From a virus: a stretch of 39,188 nt of DNA. Shown here piece after piece: positions 11,617-20,785 of this stretch. The notes beneath the pieces were generated by a model. It saw only the letters and a program-made list of their open reading frames with translations, ran no database searches and was not told the origin of the DNA. The position numbers were made by a program, and so were the translations under genes. Position 1 is the stretch's first letter, and every line of letters starts with the position of its first letter. The stretch covers positions 1 to 39,188 of the IMG/VR virus record IMGVR_UViG_3300032893_000156. The stretch is one strand, 5' to 3'.

Positions 11617-12368
11617 GAGATTTCGACCGTAATGACGTTGGATTTCTGCTTCGCGGCAGGCACTTCTTGTCCTGTGAGGCTCTCAATAGATGGCAAAGTC
11701 ATTCCATCGGTCACTGGGCGCTCAGGAGGAGTTCTGCCGGGGAAAAGCTCGGCTGCGGTCGTCGCAGGGGCAGGCGTGGCATCCGGAGCGGCTGGCAATG
11801 CTTCCTGTGGGCGATTGAAGATTGAATGGTAGATGCTCGCGGTCGTGCGAACGGAGGGATCGTCGCTTGCAGCAATGCGGCGCTTGTAACGCCCGGAGTC
11901 CATCAGTCCCTTGATAACGTAGGCTGATTCGATAGCCTTGCGTTTTTCTTCGGGATGACGGTCAGGATCGAGACCAACGGCGAGCCGCATGATCTCGTGT
12001 TCCAGCAATTCCTCTTTGATGGTCATCAGCGGTATACCGATGACCGCTTTAAGTTCCTGCTCGGCTGCCTCTTTCTTGGCTATCGCTTCTTCGGCCTTCT
12101 GTGACAACGTGGCCGTGACTTGCGCGACTGCCGGGCCAACCAACTGCTGCCGCTCCTGCTCTAACCGGATGATGTCTTTCCATTCGGCAATGTCTTTCTG
12201 GACGGCTTTTTGCTTGAGCAGTTTGTGGGCTGCCGCTATGGTGATCTCAGAACGTTTCGCGCACTCCTCTATCCTTGACTCGTCGGCTCCGAGTTTCAGA
12301 AAGAGATTGACAAAGTAACGCTCCTTCTTCGTTAGCTTTGGCTTGCGTTTCTGGGCGGCGCGGGGCAT
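11613..12368 (-). CDS. terS: Probable terminase small subunit
   Basis: 251 residues from ATG 12368. The N-terminal part, KLTKKERYFVNLFLKLGADESRIEECAKRSEITIAAAHKLLKQKAVQ, has the layout of terminase small-subunit DNA-binding heads (helix-turn-helix). A long helical centre follows (EQERQQL..., EEAIAKKEAAEQELKAVI), which fits ring oligomerisation, then a Pro/Ala-rich tail that may contact the large subunit. Position directly before the large subunit supports the call. A TTG start at 12389 is also open. The gene overlaps the upstream LuxR-type gene by 37 bases. Confidence 0.8.
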   Translation of the reverse strand: MPRAAQKRKPKLTKKERYFVNLFLKLGADESRIEECAKRSEITIAAAHKLLKQKAVQKDIAEWKDIIRLEQERQQLVGPAVAQVTATLSQKAEEAIAKKEAAEQELKAVIGIPLMTIKEELLEHEIMRLAVGLDPDRHPEEKRKAIESAYVIKGLMDSGRYKRRIAASDDPSVRTTASIYHSIFNRPQEALPAAPDATPAPATTAAELFPGRTPPERPVTDGMTLPSIESLTGQEVPAAKQKSNVITVEIS

Positions 12369-12634
12369 TGCTCGGCACTCCGGGCACAACTGTTTTCTTT
12401 CTCCAGCAAATCACGATACCAGTTCGTCAGTTCAACGCGGTTGCTCATTCCAGTTTTATCGTAGATCATCGACATCTGGTGCTTCACCGTATCCTCGGTT
12501 GTTCCGAGCGTCGATGCGATCTCACGATTCCCTAAACCACGAACGGCGAGCAGTAAGATACGCTCTTCGCGCTCGGTTAACTGCCGGAACAGGTGCGCAA
12601 ACAGCGGATTCAGTTTCCTGATTTCTCTTGCCAA
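12332..12634 (-). CDS. Stand-alone LuxR-type HTH protein
   Basis: 100 residues. LTEREERILLLAVRGLGNREIASTLGTTEDTVKHQMSMIYDKTGMSNRVELTNWY is a complete LuxR/GerE HTH (T-RE--IL-L---G--N-EIA--L---E-TVK-----I--K-G--NR-EL). There is no receiver, autoinducer or other sensor part. It starts at TTG 12634 with AGGTGA 6 bases upstream and overlaps the polyvalent gene by 25 bases and the small-terminase gene by 37. A transcription regulator at this point of a packaging module is unusual. It may instead serve as a second DNA-recognition component of packaging, which is only an idea. Confidence 0.85.
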   Translation of the reverse strand: MAREIRKLNPLFAHLFRQLTEREERILLLAVRGLGNREIASTLGTTEDTVKHQMSMIYDKTGMSNRVELTNWYRDLLEKENSCARSAEQCPAPPRNASQS

Positions 12635-15600
12635 AACTTCACCTGGTTCCTGCGGGCCTGGTTGCGCGCTTCCTGTAAGGCATCATTCAATCCATCAGCC
12701 GCTTTCAAGAGCACATTGCGGTTGTCTTTCAGATCTTCAATCGCCTTCGCGCGCTCACCATGCGGCAAGTCGGAGCCACGCACCCGCTCGAGTTCGGTGT
12801 CAATCTCTTTCAGGTCACGCGCCATTTCGTTGAGATCATCATGGAACATCAGGTAGGTAGCAATGTTTGGGTCTTTCACAAACTCCGCAGCGGCTCGCGG
12901 ATCTTTCTCGGCTAACTGGTTCAGCGTTTGCCCGAAGGTGGCCGCTTTCGCCACATTCGATTTGAACCGCTCCTCAGCGCCGTACTTGTAGTTCGTCACG
13001 CCGAGGACGCCACCGCCGATGCCTTGCGCCCAATCCCATTCTCCCTTGTTGTTGATGAAGCGATTGAGAGCTGGTGAGCCTTTAAGGGCTGCGAACGCGA
13101 TGCGCTTCTCGAGTTCGACATTCGGCGCCCATGTCCCAGGAGTGTATTTATCTTCCGGCTTTACGAGTTCCGTCGCGGCGCCGGCGTACTTCCGGTTGTA
13201 GATTTGGTCGGCAATCATTTCAACAACAGGCCCGGACAGTGTTCCTGCCAGCGCGCTTGCTCCACGCTTCCCTTCTTCTGTCGCTCCCGCTATGACATTC
13301 TCGCCTTGCAGCTTCGCCTGAATCGCTCCGAGGACCGGGGACATCAGGTGTGTTCCCATATTGTCGGAGATTAGCCCGGAAGAGAGTTTTCGGTCTCCGA
13401 TGTGGATGTAGCGCAAGTCTGTGGCGTCTTCGTCTTTGTTTTTCCCAAGGGCTTTCAGTGCCTGGTTGATTGCCAGTGTTACTAACGCGCCGGCTACGCC
13501 AACTTTGAACGGGTGCCGCAGGAACCACTTCACCGAGGCAGTGTCCCACCCAGGAAACAGTACGAACTTGGCGAGCGTGCGCTGGCGCTCAGTCCAGTTA
13601 GCGCGGTTGTAGTTGCCGAATCCGTCTTCGACAGCACGCGCAACTTCCGCGTCAGTCATCTTTGGGAAGTGCTCTTTGAAGTAGTCTGCTACGACCACGC
13701 GTGCTTTCGGGTCTAAGCCTCCCCATCCGCCGGCAAACTTCGGATCGAACAGCACGCCTTTGCCAAATGCGCGTACCCAGTTTGCAGGGTTAAGGTTGTT
13801 GCCGATGTATTGGTTGGCGCGTCCGATATCGTTCCAATCGGTGTAGGCTCCGTACTTTGTGAGCATGTCGATAGTTGCATCGTCCACGCCTTTCATCACC
13901 CGCTCGCGGAGTTCCGGGCTGGCAATGACTTTCGCGATGCTCGGCCAGGAACGCGGGTCGAAGGCTCCGAGTCCCGAGGCTTGCCCGATTCTGCGCACAA
14001 TGTTGTTGATGTGAACCATTGGGCCGAATAGACCGACAATCTGCTCCTGGAAGAACTTACGGATTTTGCTGGCTTCCCCACCTCGAGTCGCGTCGTAGTT
14101 CTCCATCGTGTCCACTACGGCTTTTGGTCCGAGGAATCGATCGCTAGCCTTGATGCCCGGTTTGCCTGTGGCTTGGACTGCCCATCCTTCATCTGGGTTC
14201 ATTACCATGAACCGCTCACCGCGGGTTGGATCGTAGACGGCGTATGGCTTGAGTTCCGTTCCGCCTTCTTTCGCTTTCTGCACGATGTCTGGACGGTAGT
14301 AGGTCTCGCCGTTGTATTCGATCTTCGAAGGCTGCGCGGTTCCCGCGGTCCACTTCTCGGCTTTCTCGGTGAAGTCGTCAAAGAGTTGTTGCTTGAGCAC
14401 GGCGGTTTTTGCCTGCTTGAAACTCTCAATGTAGCCCGAGAAGTCTTTGCGGCCGTGTTCGTAGTGATAGGCCGCGGACATCTCGCGCGCCTTCTTGTCC
14501 ATCTTCGGCGGGCGCAAGCCTTTCTCATGGACGAATGAACCAGTGAATTCGCCGGCACCGGTCTCGGCTGGTAGCGGGTTTTTCGAGTGCTCTGGATAGG
14601 TGCGCTTGAGGTGAGGCTCTGGCGTGCCGTTTGCTTCGACGAACTTTGCTGCAGCGCGCTCCGTCTTGAATACCTGGGGTTCGCCGTCTTTCTCTACGGC
14701 CGTGCCATCGCGGTCGATGACGTGGAATCCGCCATCGGGCAGTTCTTCTGAGATGCTGAGGCTACGGCGAATCGGCCAGCCAAGCGCTAGGCGGTCGGCG
14801 GTGAGTTCTTTCCATAACGGATCAAACTTCTTGACTGCGGCCATCACCTTCGGATCTTCCGTGGCCGATTTGTACTCGTCGGGGTGCTGTGCCTGGAGGA
14901 AGTCTCGTGAGTCAGAATCGACCATCAGGGACGCTAGGCGTATCTGATCGTCATTCAATCCTTCGATGACTTTGGCAACATTCGCGTCGGCCTTCGCTTT
15001 GAAGTATCGCGGGGCATTGTCGATCAGGTGCAGGTTTTCGGCTACGTCTTCATCGACCTTGGCGAGTGAGTGATACTTGTCACCGATTTTTAGTTTCTCG
15101 CCGATGAATTCCTTTACGGCGGAGTCGTAGATTTTCTTTATGTTCTGCGCTACTTCGATGGGATTGATCGCGCCAATAGCGGCTGCACCGCGCTCGCCTA
15201 CTCTGGCTTTTTCTTGGGATCGGGCGGCTGTAGAAGTTTCTTCACCGCTTGTGCGCGCTTGTCCGGCGGCTGGCTGTTGTAAAGTTCCAGCACCGCCTTC
15301 AGCTTGCGGTCGCGGCGCCTCTCCGGGCTTTCGGCCCTGCAACTTCACAACTTCTTGCGTGCCGTCTTTCTTTGAGATCGTGACAGAATCAATCGTGAAC
15401 TTCTTCCCGTTCGTTACTTCCATCCCAACATATCGTGCTGCCTTGGCCGGATCTACATAGGCGACAGTCGCGTGCGGTTTGTATTCAGGGAATGAGGACT
15501 CCGCGAAGTCACCGTGCTTCTGAATCTCAGCATTGATGCGGTACAGCTCTGGCGATTGCACTGGCGCGATGATGACGGCGGCTCCATCGGAGTGCTCGCT

Positions 15601-18600
15601 CGGCGGGAACTTCTGTGTCTTCCCTAGACTCGCCTCGAACGGCGCTTGCTGTGAGAGGAATTTCTTGATGCCTTCGTAGTCCTCGCCTTTGATGCCGTAG
15701 CGTACCGTGACGTGATTACCTTCAACCTCTTTCCCTTGGCCTGCTAGATCGTTGGGAGAGATACGCGCACGGGCCGCGTCGAGTGCTTTGCCTGCTTCGG
15801 ATGATTCCGGGATATCATGTTGCGTGTTGCCGTATTTGTGGACGATGGGTTGCTCGGTTTGCGGTGCCCGCATTCCCCGCTCAATTTCGTCAGCGGTCTT
15901 AACTAAATCCTTGTGATATTCACCCGGCTTGAGTCCGAGTTTCTCGCGGGCTTGCCGCGTAGCTTCCTGATGGCGTGCTGCACCTTCGGCGGTGTTTGTG
16001 CCTGGCAACGGTGTGTTGGCGTTCGTTTCTACTCTCTCCACTTTCACGCCCGGCTGCGCCTTTTCTTTGTCGCCAATCAGTTCCGGGCTCACGTCTTTCT
16101 TCGCTGTGACTGGCAGACGTGTCAGTCCCACCGATTCGAGCGCTCTGTGAATGTTCTCGATTTCTCCTGGACGCGAGGCACGGCGCGATTCGATGATGAC
16201 GTTTTTGCCGTCTGCGAGATCCTGCTTTAGCGAAGCAATGCGCTCGGGGATAGGTGCGCCGATTGAGCCGTCAGCATTTTCTTTGAAGAGTGTGCCGTCG
16301 AAGTCTATGCCGAGCCTTGGCTGGACCGCGCCCTTGGATGGCGCGGAGGTAGTGTCACTCGCTAGAGATACCTTGGACGGATCAAAGATTACAACTTCAT
16401 TGCCGATGTCGAGGCCGTCGTATCCGTCGCGTTTCAGCGCGGCAGTAAGTTTGGCACTGGCATTCTCATCGAGCGACTGGATGCTATATTCTTTTTGAAG
16501 GTCGAGCACACCTTGCGGACCGTCAACCTTTTTAAGATTGGTTGCCGAAACTGTGGTAGGCAGAACATCTGAGATGCCCTCTAGTTGGCCGCCCTCTTCG
16601 TATGGTTCACGTGACTTGCTGAGATAGATTCCTTCCGCGTAATTATCGCCAAGATACGGACTATCTTCGCCGGCTGCAGAAAATCCCTTTTGCCGGATCG
16701 CCTCGGCATTGTTTGTGCCGTGATAATAAATCGCACCCGCTGGCGTCTGTTGCGGAGTTTGGGTGCTCTTTTCGCCAGCCCCTTTTTCGGGGATCACTGG
16801 TGCTATTGTACCTGTCTTTCTTGGCTGGCCTTCACCCGCTCCAGCCGCTTCTTCAACCCCACGAGCAGGAGTTTCGGCCCGAGCTTCCGGCCTTTCACCA
16901 CTTGTTCGAGTGACGGTTTCTCCGGGAACTGGAGCAGGTTGCTTGGCAGGTTCTGGCTGTTTTCCACCGGCGGCCTCCCTTCGTACATCTTGCAGTTTTA
17001 CGTTGTTGAATTTCCCTGCTTCGGAACCGTCTGGATTGAGGAATACTCCGCGCAGGCGCCGCAGTTTTTCTCCATTGCCACCGTTCGTTGTGGCATCGAC
17101 TAAGACTTTGCCGCGCTTCCATTGACCATCCTCGCCACGTACTTCGAGGATGCGACCACGCAAGTTTTCTGCTTGAGAGATTGGGGGGATGGGAGCCTTT
17201 TCTTCTCCGCGAACTTTAGCACCGTAGTCGATCGGCTCGGGCGGGTGTCCCATGTTCTCGCGGGGCACGCCACCTTCGGCAAGATAGTCACGCTTCGGTG
17301 GACCGTACTCGGATGGCGTTACTCGGCCGGGGGCGGCGACGGCTTTTTCTTCTTTGGCGGTTTCGGGGCGCGCGGTGGCAAGTCCTTCCCCTTGCTGGCT
17401 CGGTTCCACTCGTCCACGTCCACGCCCTGCTTCTCCAGTTTCTTCCGGTGGATGTTGAAGAATGCCTGCTGTGCTTGGCTTTTGAACGGCATTGTCTGCC
17501 TCCTGTCTCTCACGCGCAGCCTGTTCTGCTGCCTCGTGAGTCTGAGCGATTCGATTTTCGATTGCCGCGGCCTCGGCTTCTTTACCCGCAGCACGTAGTT
17601 CCTGGGCCTTGCGATAATCATCGTGGCTTTGCTCCGTCACTTTCGCCATCTCTGGCGTCTGAATCAGTACCTCGGCCTTCTTTACGGGTTCGCCTGCCGG
17701 CGCTTTCGTATCGACAATCGCTTGCACCTGCCGGACAGCATTCTTTCCGGGCTCTCCTGTGACGGAGCCCTCGGCCTTTTGGACGGGCAATTCGCCATGC
17801 AGGTTTTCGAGAACCTTGCCCGCTGCCTCTTGATCTGGAACCGTGACCTTTGCTGCTGAGATGTCTGCTACTTGTGACGGCTGTACGCCCTGGCGCTCCG
17901 CTTTGTCGCCAATTCGGTCAGCATCTTTCGATTTCCGAACTGCTTCCACTTCGGCGCCGGGTACACCCTTGGTTGCTTCTTCGACGGCCTTTCCGACCGC
18001 GGGAGCCTGCCGCTCGGCACTTGCGCGTAGTTCCTCAACATCGTTCGAAGCATGGACAACGGGTTTCTCTTCACCGGCTGGCGGGAGCAGTTTATAACCG
18101 CGAGGGATATCGCTATAGGTAGGTTCTGCGACTCCCATGTTTTGACGGGCTGGGACATTCTCTGCCGCTGCTTCGGCTCCGCGCTTCGTAAGATAGGAGG
18201 AAATAATACCTTGTGGATTCTGTTTTATGAGTTCTGCAGCCACGGCACGGGCTTCAGTCTGCGACGTGATGTAGATGGGGTGGCCGTTATTGTCTTGGAT
18301 GTAACCGCGTTTCCATAGGAGATCAGTTAGTGCGTTCTCTGGATTTGCCAAGCCCTTCAAACCAGAGAATGCTGCACCGCCAGCAAACGCGCCCGCAATC
18401 TGTCCAGCTTGCTCTACCAAATCCTGCACCTCTGGCGATGCACCAAAGGCTTCGGAGAGTTTCTTCGCGCCCTTGCCGCCGGCATAGCCCCCAGCCACTG
18501 ACATTGCAGTCAATTCTGGCTGAAGTATTGAACCTACAACCATCAGTGGAGTAGCGGCTGTGGTCGTGCCATGCAGAACATGAGCAAGTTTAGCCGCAGT

Positions 18601-19260
18601 GATTTCATTTTCTGGCGTGAGAGGCTCGGTGCCTTCTAATTGCCCTTTCGTGAGGGGACGAGGAAAGTTGCGAGCAATCTCCCCATAGCCACGGTAGCCG
18701 GTTATCGTTTTCAGATTTTCAATATCGGCAGCGGCTTCCTGCGGAGTGGCACGTCCAGGTTCCGTAAATTTTGGGCCTACGGGTACTGGAACGGCAGCGG
18801 GTTCCTCCGGCGAAACCGATGGCTGCGCAGTTCCACCAAGCCTTATAGCAGTAGGTTCTAACCGCTTTACTTCTTCTGGAGTTGCACCGCGGTAAGGAAT
18901 TGGGAGTGGCGGCTGCACTGGATATTGCGCAGCGCGCTGTTCGCGTTGTTCGCTTACTAACTGAGATGCGCGATCAGGAGATTGTTGTGGAGGAATCCCT
19001 AGATTCAGGTGCCCGGATACCGTTGGCAGTTCGGCACCATGAATACCGGGACTGAGATTCAACGCAGTTGGTGCGTGGTCAGCAAGAAGTGGTTGTTGAG
19101 ATATAGCAGGAGGAACTTGACTAGGCGGTGCAGGGGCGCTAGGCGGGAGGATTTTGTAGCCATCGGGAACATCGGAATACTCAGGCGCAGTCGGCGCGCT
19201 CGGAGGTGGGAGCACCTTGTAGCCAGCGGGAACGTCACTGAATTGCTGGAGAGCACCCAC
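12610..19260 (-). CDS. Giant polyvalent virion protein (ART-like, HAD, 2H phosphoesterase, LPD38-like C-terminus)
   Basis: 2216 residues. The N-terminus has three copies of a (F/Y)SD(V/I)PxGYKxLPP motif (about 7-19, 28-40, 382-394) in disordered Pro/Ala/Glu-rich sequence. Around 843-960 an ADP-ribosyltransferase-like part (YYHGTNN, GDNYAEGIYLSK, DGYDGLD, VVIFDPSKV). Near 983-1070 a HAD-phosphatase-like part (GIDFDGTLF with D986/D988, IIESRR, TAKKD). Near 1180-1300 a 2H phosphoesterase with HVTVRYG (H1183) and HATVAYV (H1263). The last 850 residues resemble large polyvalent protein C-termini (GPMVHINNI near 1750, KFVLFPGWD, a hydrophobic helix near 1912-1936). Such proteins are packed in the virion and injected with the DNA. 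Start GTG 19260 is 1 base after the previous stop. Confidence 0.85.
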   Translation of the reverse strand: MGALQQFSDVPAGYKVLPPPSAPTAPEYSDVPDGYKILPPSAPAPPSQVPPAISQQPLLADHAPTALNLSPGIHGAELPTVSGHLNLGIPPQQSPDRASQLVSEQREQRAAQYPVQPPLPIPYRGATPEEVKRLEPTAIRLGGTAQPSVSPEEPAAVPVPVGPKFTEPGRATPQEAAADIENLKTITGYRGYGEIARNFPRPLTKGQLEGTEPLTPENEITAAKLAHVLHGTTTAATPLMVVGSILQPELTAMSVAGGYAGGKGAKKLSEAFGASPEVQDLVEQAGQIAGAFAGGAAFSGLKGLANPENALTDLLWKRGYIQDNNGHPIYITSQTEARAVAAELIKQNPQGIISSYLTKRGAEAAAENVPARQNMGVAEPTYSDIPRGYKLLPPAGEEKPVVHASNDVEELRASAERQAPAVGKAVEEATKGVPGAEVEAVRKSKDADRIGDKAERQGVQPSQVADISAAKVTVPDQEAAGKVLENLHGELPVQKAEGSVTGEPGKNAVRQVQAIVDTKAPAGEPVKKAEVLIQTPEMAKVTEQSHDDYRKAQELRAAGKEAEAAAIENRIAQTHEAAEQAARERQEADNAVQKPSTAGILQHPPEETGEAGRGRGRVEPSQQGEGLATARPETAKEEKAVAAPGRVTPSEYGPPKRDYLAEGGVPRENMGHPPEPIDYGAKVRGEEKAPIPPISQAENLRGRILEVRGEDGQWKRGKVLVDATTNGGNGEKLRRLRGVFLNPDGSEAGKFNNVKLQDVRREAAGGKQPEPAKQPAPVPGETVTRTSGERPEARAETPARGVEEAAGAGEGQPRKTGTIAPVIPEKGAGEKSTQTPQQTPAGAIYYHGTNNAEAIRQKGFSAAGEDSPYLGDNYAEGIYLSKSREPYEEGGQLEGISDVLPTTVSATNLKKVDGPQGVLDLQKEYSIQSLDENASAKLTAALKRDGYDGLDIGNEVVIFDPSKVSLASDTTSAPSKGAVQPRLGIDFDGTLFKENADGSIGAPIPERIASLKQDLADGKNVIIESRRASRPGEIENIHRALESVGLTRLPVTAKKDVSPELIGDKEKAQPGVKVERVETNANTPLPGTNTAEGAARHQEATRQAREKLGLKPGEYHKDLVKTADEIERGMRAPQTEQPIVHKYGNTQHDIPESSEAGKALDAARARISPNDLAGQGKEVEGNHVTVRYGIKGEDYEGIKKFLSQQAPFEASLGKTQKFPPSEHSDGAAVIIAPVQSPELYRINAEIQKHGDFAESSFPEYKPHATVAYVDPAKAARYVGMEVTNGKKFTIDSVTISKKDGTQEVVKLQGRKPGEAPRPQAEGGAGTLQQPAAGQARTSGEETSTAARSQEKARVGERGAAAIGAINPIEVAQNIKKIYDSAVKEFIGEKLKIGDKYHSLAKVDEDVAENLHLIDNAPRYFKAKADANVAKVIEGLNDDQIRLASLMVDSDSRDFLQAQHPDEYKSATEDPKVMAAVKKFDPLWKELTADRLALGWPIRRSLSISEELPDGGFHVIDRDGTAVEKDGEPQVFKTERAAAKFVEANGTPEPHLKRTYPEHSKNPLPAETGAGEFTGSFVHEKGLRPPKMDKKAREMSAAYHYEHGRKDFSGYIESFKQAKTAVLKQQLFDDFTEKAEKWTAGTAQPSKIEYNGETYYRPDIVQKAKEGGTELKPYAVYDPTRGERFMVMNPDEGWAVQATGKPGIKASDRFLGPKAVVDTMENYDATRGGEASKIRKFFQEQIVGLFGPMVHINNIVRRIGQASGLGAFDPRSWPSIAKVIASPELRERVMKGVDDATIDMLTKYGAYTDWNDIGRANQYIGNNLNPANWVRAFGKGVLFDPKFAGGWGGLDPKARVVVADYFKEHFPKMTDAEVARAVEDGFGNYNRANWTERQRTLAKFVLFPGWDTASVKWFLRHPFKVGVAGALVTLAINQALKALGKNKDEDATDLRYIHIGDRKLSSGLISDNMGTHLMSPVLGAIQAKLQGENVIAGATEEGKRGASALAGTLSGPVVEMIADQIYNRKYAGAATELVKPEDKYTPGTWAPNVELEKRIAFAALKGSPALNRFINNKGEWDWAQGIGGGVLGVTNYKYGAEERFKSNVAKAATFGQTLNQLAEKDPRAAAEFVKDPNIATYLMFHDDLNEMARDLKEIDTELERVRGSDLPHGERAKAIEDLKDNRNVLLKAADGLNDALQEARNQARRNQVKFWQEKSGN
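17319..17492 (-). CDS. 57-residue gene nested in another frame of the polyvalent gene
   Basis: Inside the polyvalent gene (opposite its residues about 590-648) a second minus-strand frame starts at ATG 17492 with a perfect AGGAGG 6 bases upstream and ends in TAA at 17319. The product begins MPFKSQAQQAFFNIHRKK, then LEKQGVDVDEWNRASKGKDLPPR, and ends in a Pro/Lys-rich tail. MPFKS-AQ-----H...(D/E)W--A-KG--LP is a pattern I know from small free-standing phage proteins, so this is probably a real protein. The polyvalent protein is a low-complexity linker here, and so can tolerate the constraint. Its function is unknown; it may be a virion or DNA-associated basic protein. Confidence 0.75.
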   Translation of the reverse strand: MPFKSQAQQAFFNIHRKKLEKQGVDVDEWNRASKGKDLPPRAPKPPKKKKPSPPPAE

Positions 19261-19261
19261 G

Positions 19262-20779
19262 TTACTCTTTCACCCACTTTCCGCCCTTCTTGACTTCGAT
19301 GGTTCCATCGGGAGCCTGACGTCGTGTGCCATCGGGAGCGGGTTGCGGTTTCGTTTGTGGCGGTGCTGCGGCCGGAGCGGGAGCGGGTTGCGCTGCAGGT
19401 GCTGCGGGTTGTTCGGGAGCCCAGTTTGCATTTCCCTTCGCGTCTACCGTCACAACTTGGTGCGGGCCAGCCTGCCCAATATTCGCCATGTCCTCTTCGT
19501 AGGCGTTCTGAATCTCCTGCAACTGCCGCTGGTATTCCTTACCGCCGTTCGGTTGATACAAACGCCTTGCATGATCAGCGTTCGCCTTTTCGATTGCCGC
19601 ATTCTTTCGGTCGGAGATTGCGCGTAGTGCCTGTGGAGTGACTTCGCCTCTGCCGCCCTTCCCGAGATCACCTTTGGCTGTTGAGATGATCTTGTTCATG
19701 TCCTCAAGCGTTTGTGGGGGATGACCGTACTGCTGCGTAAATAGGCGCGTGGCGTTGGCAATCTGCTGCGCGGTGTATTCGCCTTCCGTGGGTTGCCGGG
19801 GATCAGGAATCTTGCCGTTTGCCATGAAGAGAATGCGGTTCAACCCTTTGAGTCCTAGTCGATCAGCCTGCGAGCCGCGCTGATCGAATTCCTTTTGATT
19901 GAGTTCGAGTTTCGCGGCCGATTTCCGCTCTTCGCTTTCGGGCTTGTTCTCGGCGTTGATGAGTCCTGTGGCACCCGTTGTGAGATCCTTCCCTAATGCG
20001 GCGTTCGCACGGAATTCGCCAGCCTTCGTTTTGCGCGCTTCATTGATATCCTTCCAGGTCTTGAACGCGGTATCGATGTCGGCATTGGTTGCGCTGAGTG
20101 CTTGTGCTCTACGTTCCTCGGCCCGGCGATACTGGTCACTCGGTGCGTTGTATGGCGTGGCTCCGACTAGCTTTGGATCAACCGCACCCTCAACCGCTCC
20201 GAGCACTCCACCGCGCGTGAGCCCTGTTAAGCCTCCACGAACACCGCGCCACACCTTTGAAGCCGTGGATGCCTTTGGGTTGACGTCGACCATCTGCCCG
20301 GTATCGGGGTCATACTCTTTGGTCGTAGTAAGACGCTGCCCGGTTTTCGGATCGAACAACGGTGCGGGAAGTGCGAGTTTATCTCTGCGCTCCGTGAGTT
20401 TCTGCAGTTCTGGCGGCGTTGTTGTCGACATCTCATCTGCCGACCGCGTTGCATTCTGCGCGTTCTTGTAAAGCATCGAAAGTCCAGCACGCCCGAATCC
20501 TTCTTCGTCAGTCGGTTCCGTCTCGCCTGCTCCGCCAAGAGCACCTGCAGCGGTCGCGCTCGGAGATGGTTTCGGCGTGGACGATTGCGGCATATCAACG
20601 GGCGGCGCTCCAACCGAAGGCGCCTTTTGAAATGGTGAGCCGCGCAGAGATTCGAGCATAGCGGGGTTCGCCCGAACTTTGTCCGGGTCGATCCCTGCCG
20701 CAGTGAGCGGAGACGATGCGCTTGGAAACTGCTCTAACTCGTCTTCGTCGTCCAGTCCAGACTTCCAGTTATTTGCCAT
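19262..20779 (-). CDS. Internal virion protein candidate (505 residues)
   Basis: No enzyme motif is seen. The N-terminal 130 residues are disordered (Ser/Pro/Ala/Glu-rich). The central part has Gly-rich segments (KVWRGVRGGLTGLTRGGVLGAVEGAVDPK) that could insert into a membrane, and helical charged regions (NADIDTAFKTWKDINEARKTKAGEF). The end is a Pro/Ala linker followed by DGTRRQAPDGTIEVKKGGKWVKE, a tail type often seen on phage structural proteins. Its place between the GNAT-like/small internal genes and the giant protein matches the internal-core genes of podoviruses. It starts at ATG 20779, 6 bases after the previous stop codon. Confidence 0.7.
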   Translation of the reverse strand: MANNWKSGLDDEDELEQFPSASSPLTAAGIDPDKVRANPAMLESLRGSPFQKAPSVGAPPVDMPQSSTPKPSPSATAAGALGGAGETEPTDEEGFGRAGLSMLYKNAQNATRSADEMSTTTPPELQKLTERRDKLALPAPLFDPKTGQRLTTTKEYDPDTGQMVDVNPKASTASKVWRGVRGGLTGLTRGGVLGAVEGAVDPKLVGATPYNAPSDQYRRAEERRAQALSATNADIDTAFKTWKDINEARKTKAGEFRANAALGKDLTTGATGLINAENKPESEERKSAAKLELNQKEFDQRGSQADRLGLKGLNRILFMANGKIPDPRQPTEGEYTAQQIANATRLFTQQYGHPPQTLEDMNKIISTAKGDLGKGGRGEVTPQALRAISDRKNAAIEKANADHARRLYQPNGGKEYQRQLQEIQNAYEEDMANIGQAGPHQVVTVDAKGNANWAPEQPAAPAAQPAPAPAAAPPQTKPQPAPDGTRRQAPDGTIEVKKGGKWVKE

Positions 20780-20785
20780 TTGTCA

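Noticed and set aside
14173-14538. A 121-codon hydrophobic + strand frame opposite the polyvalent gene
   Set aside because: Looks membrane-like only because it mirrors a charged helical region; no promoter or ribosome site.
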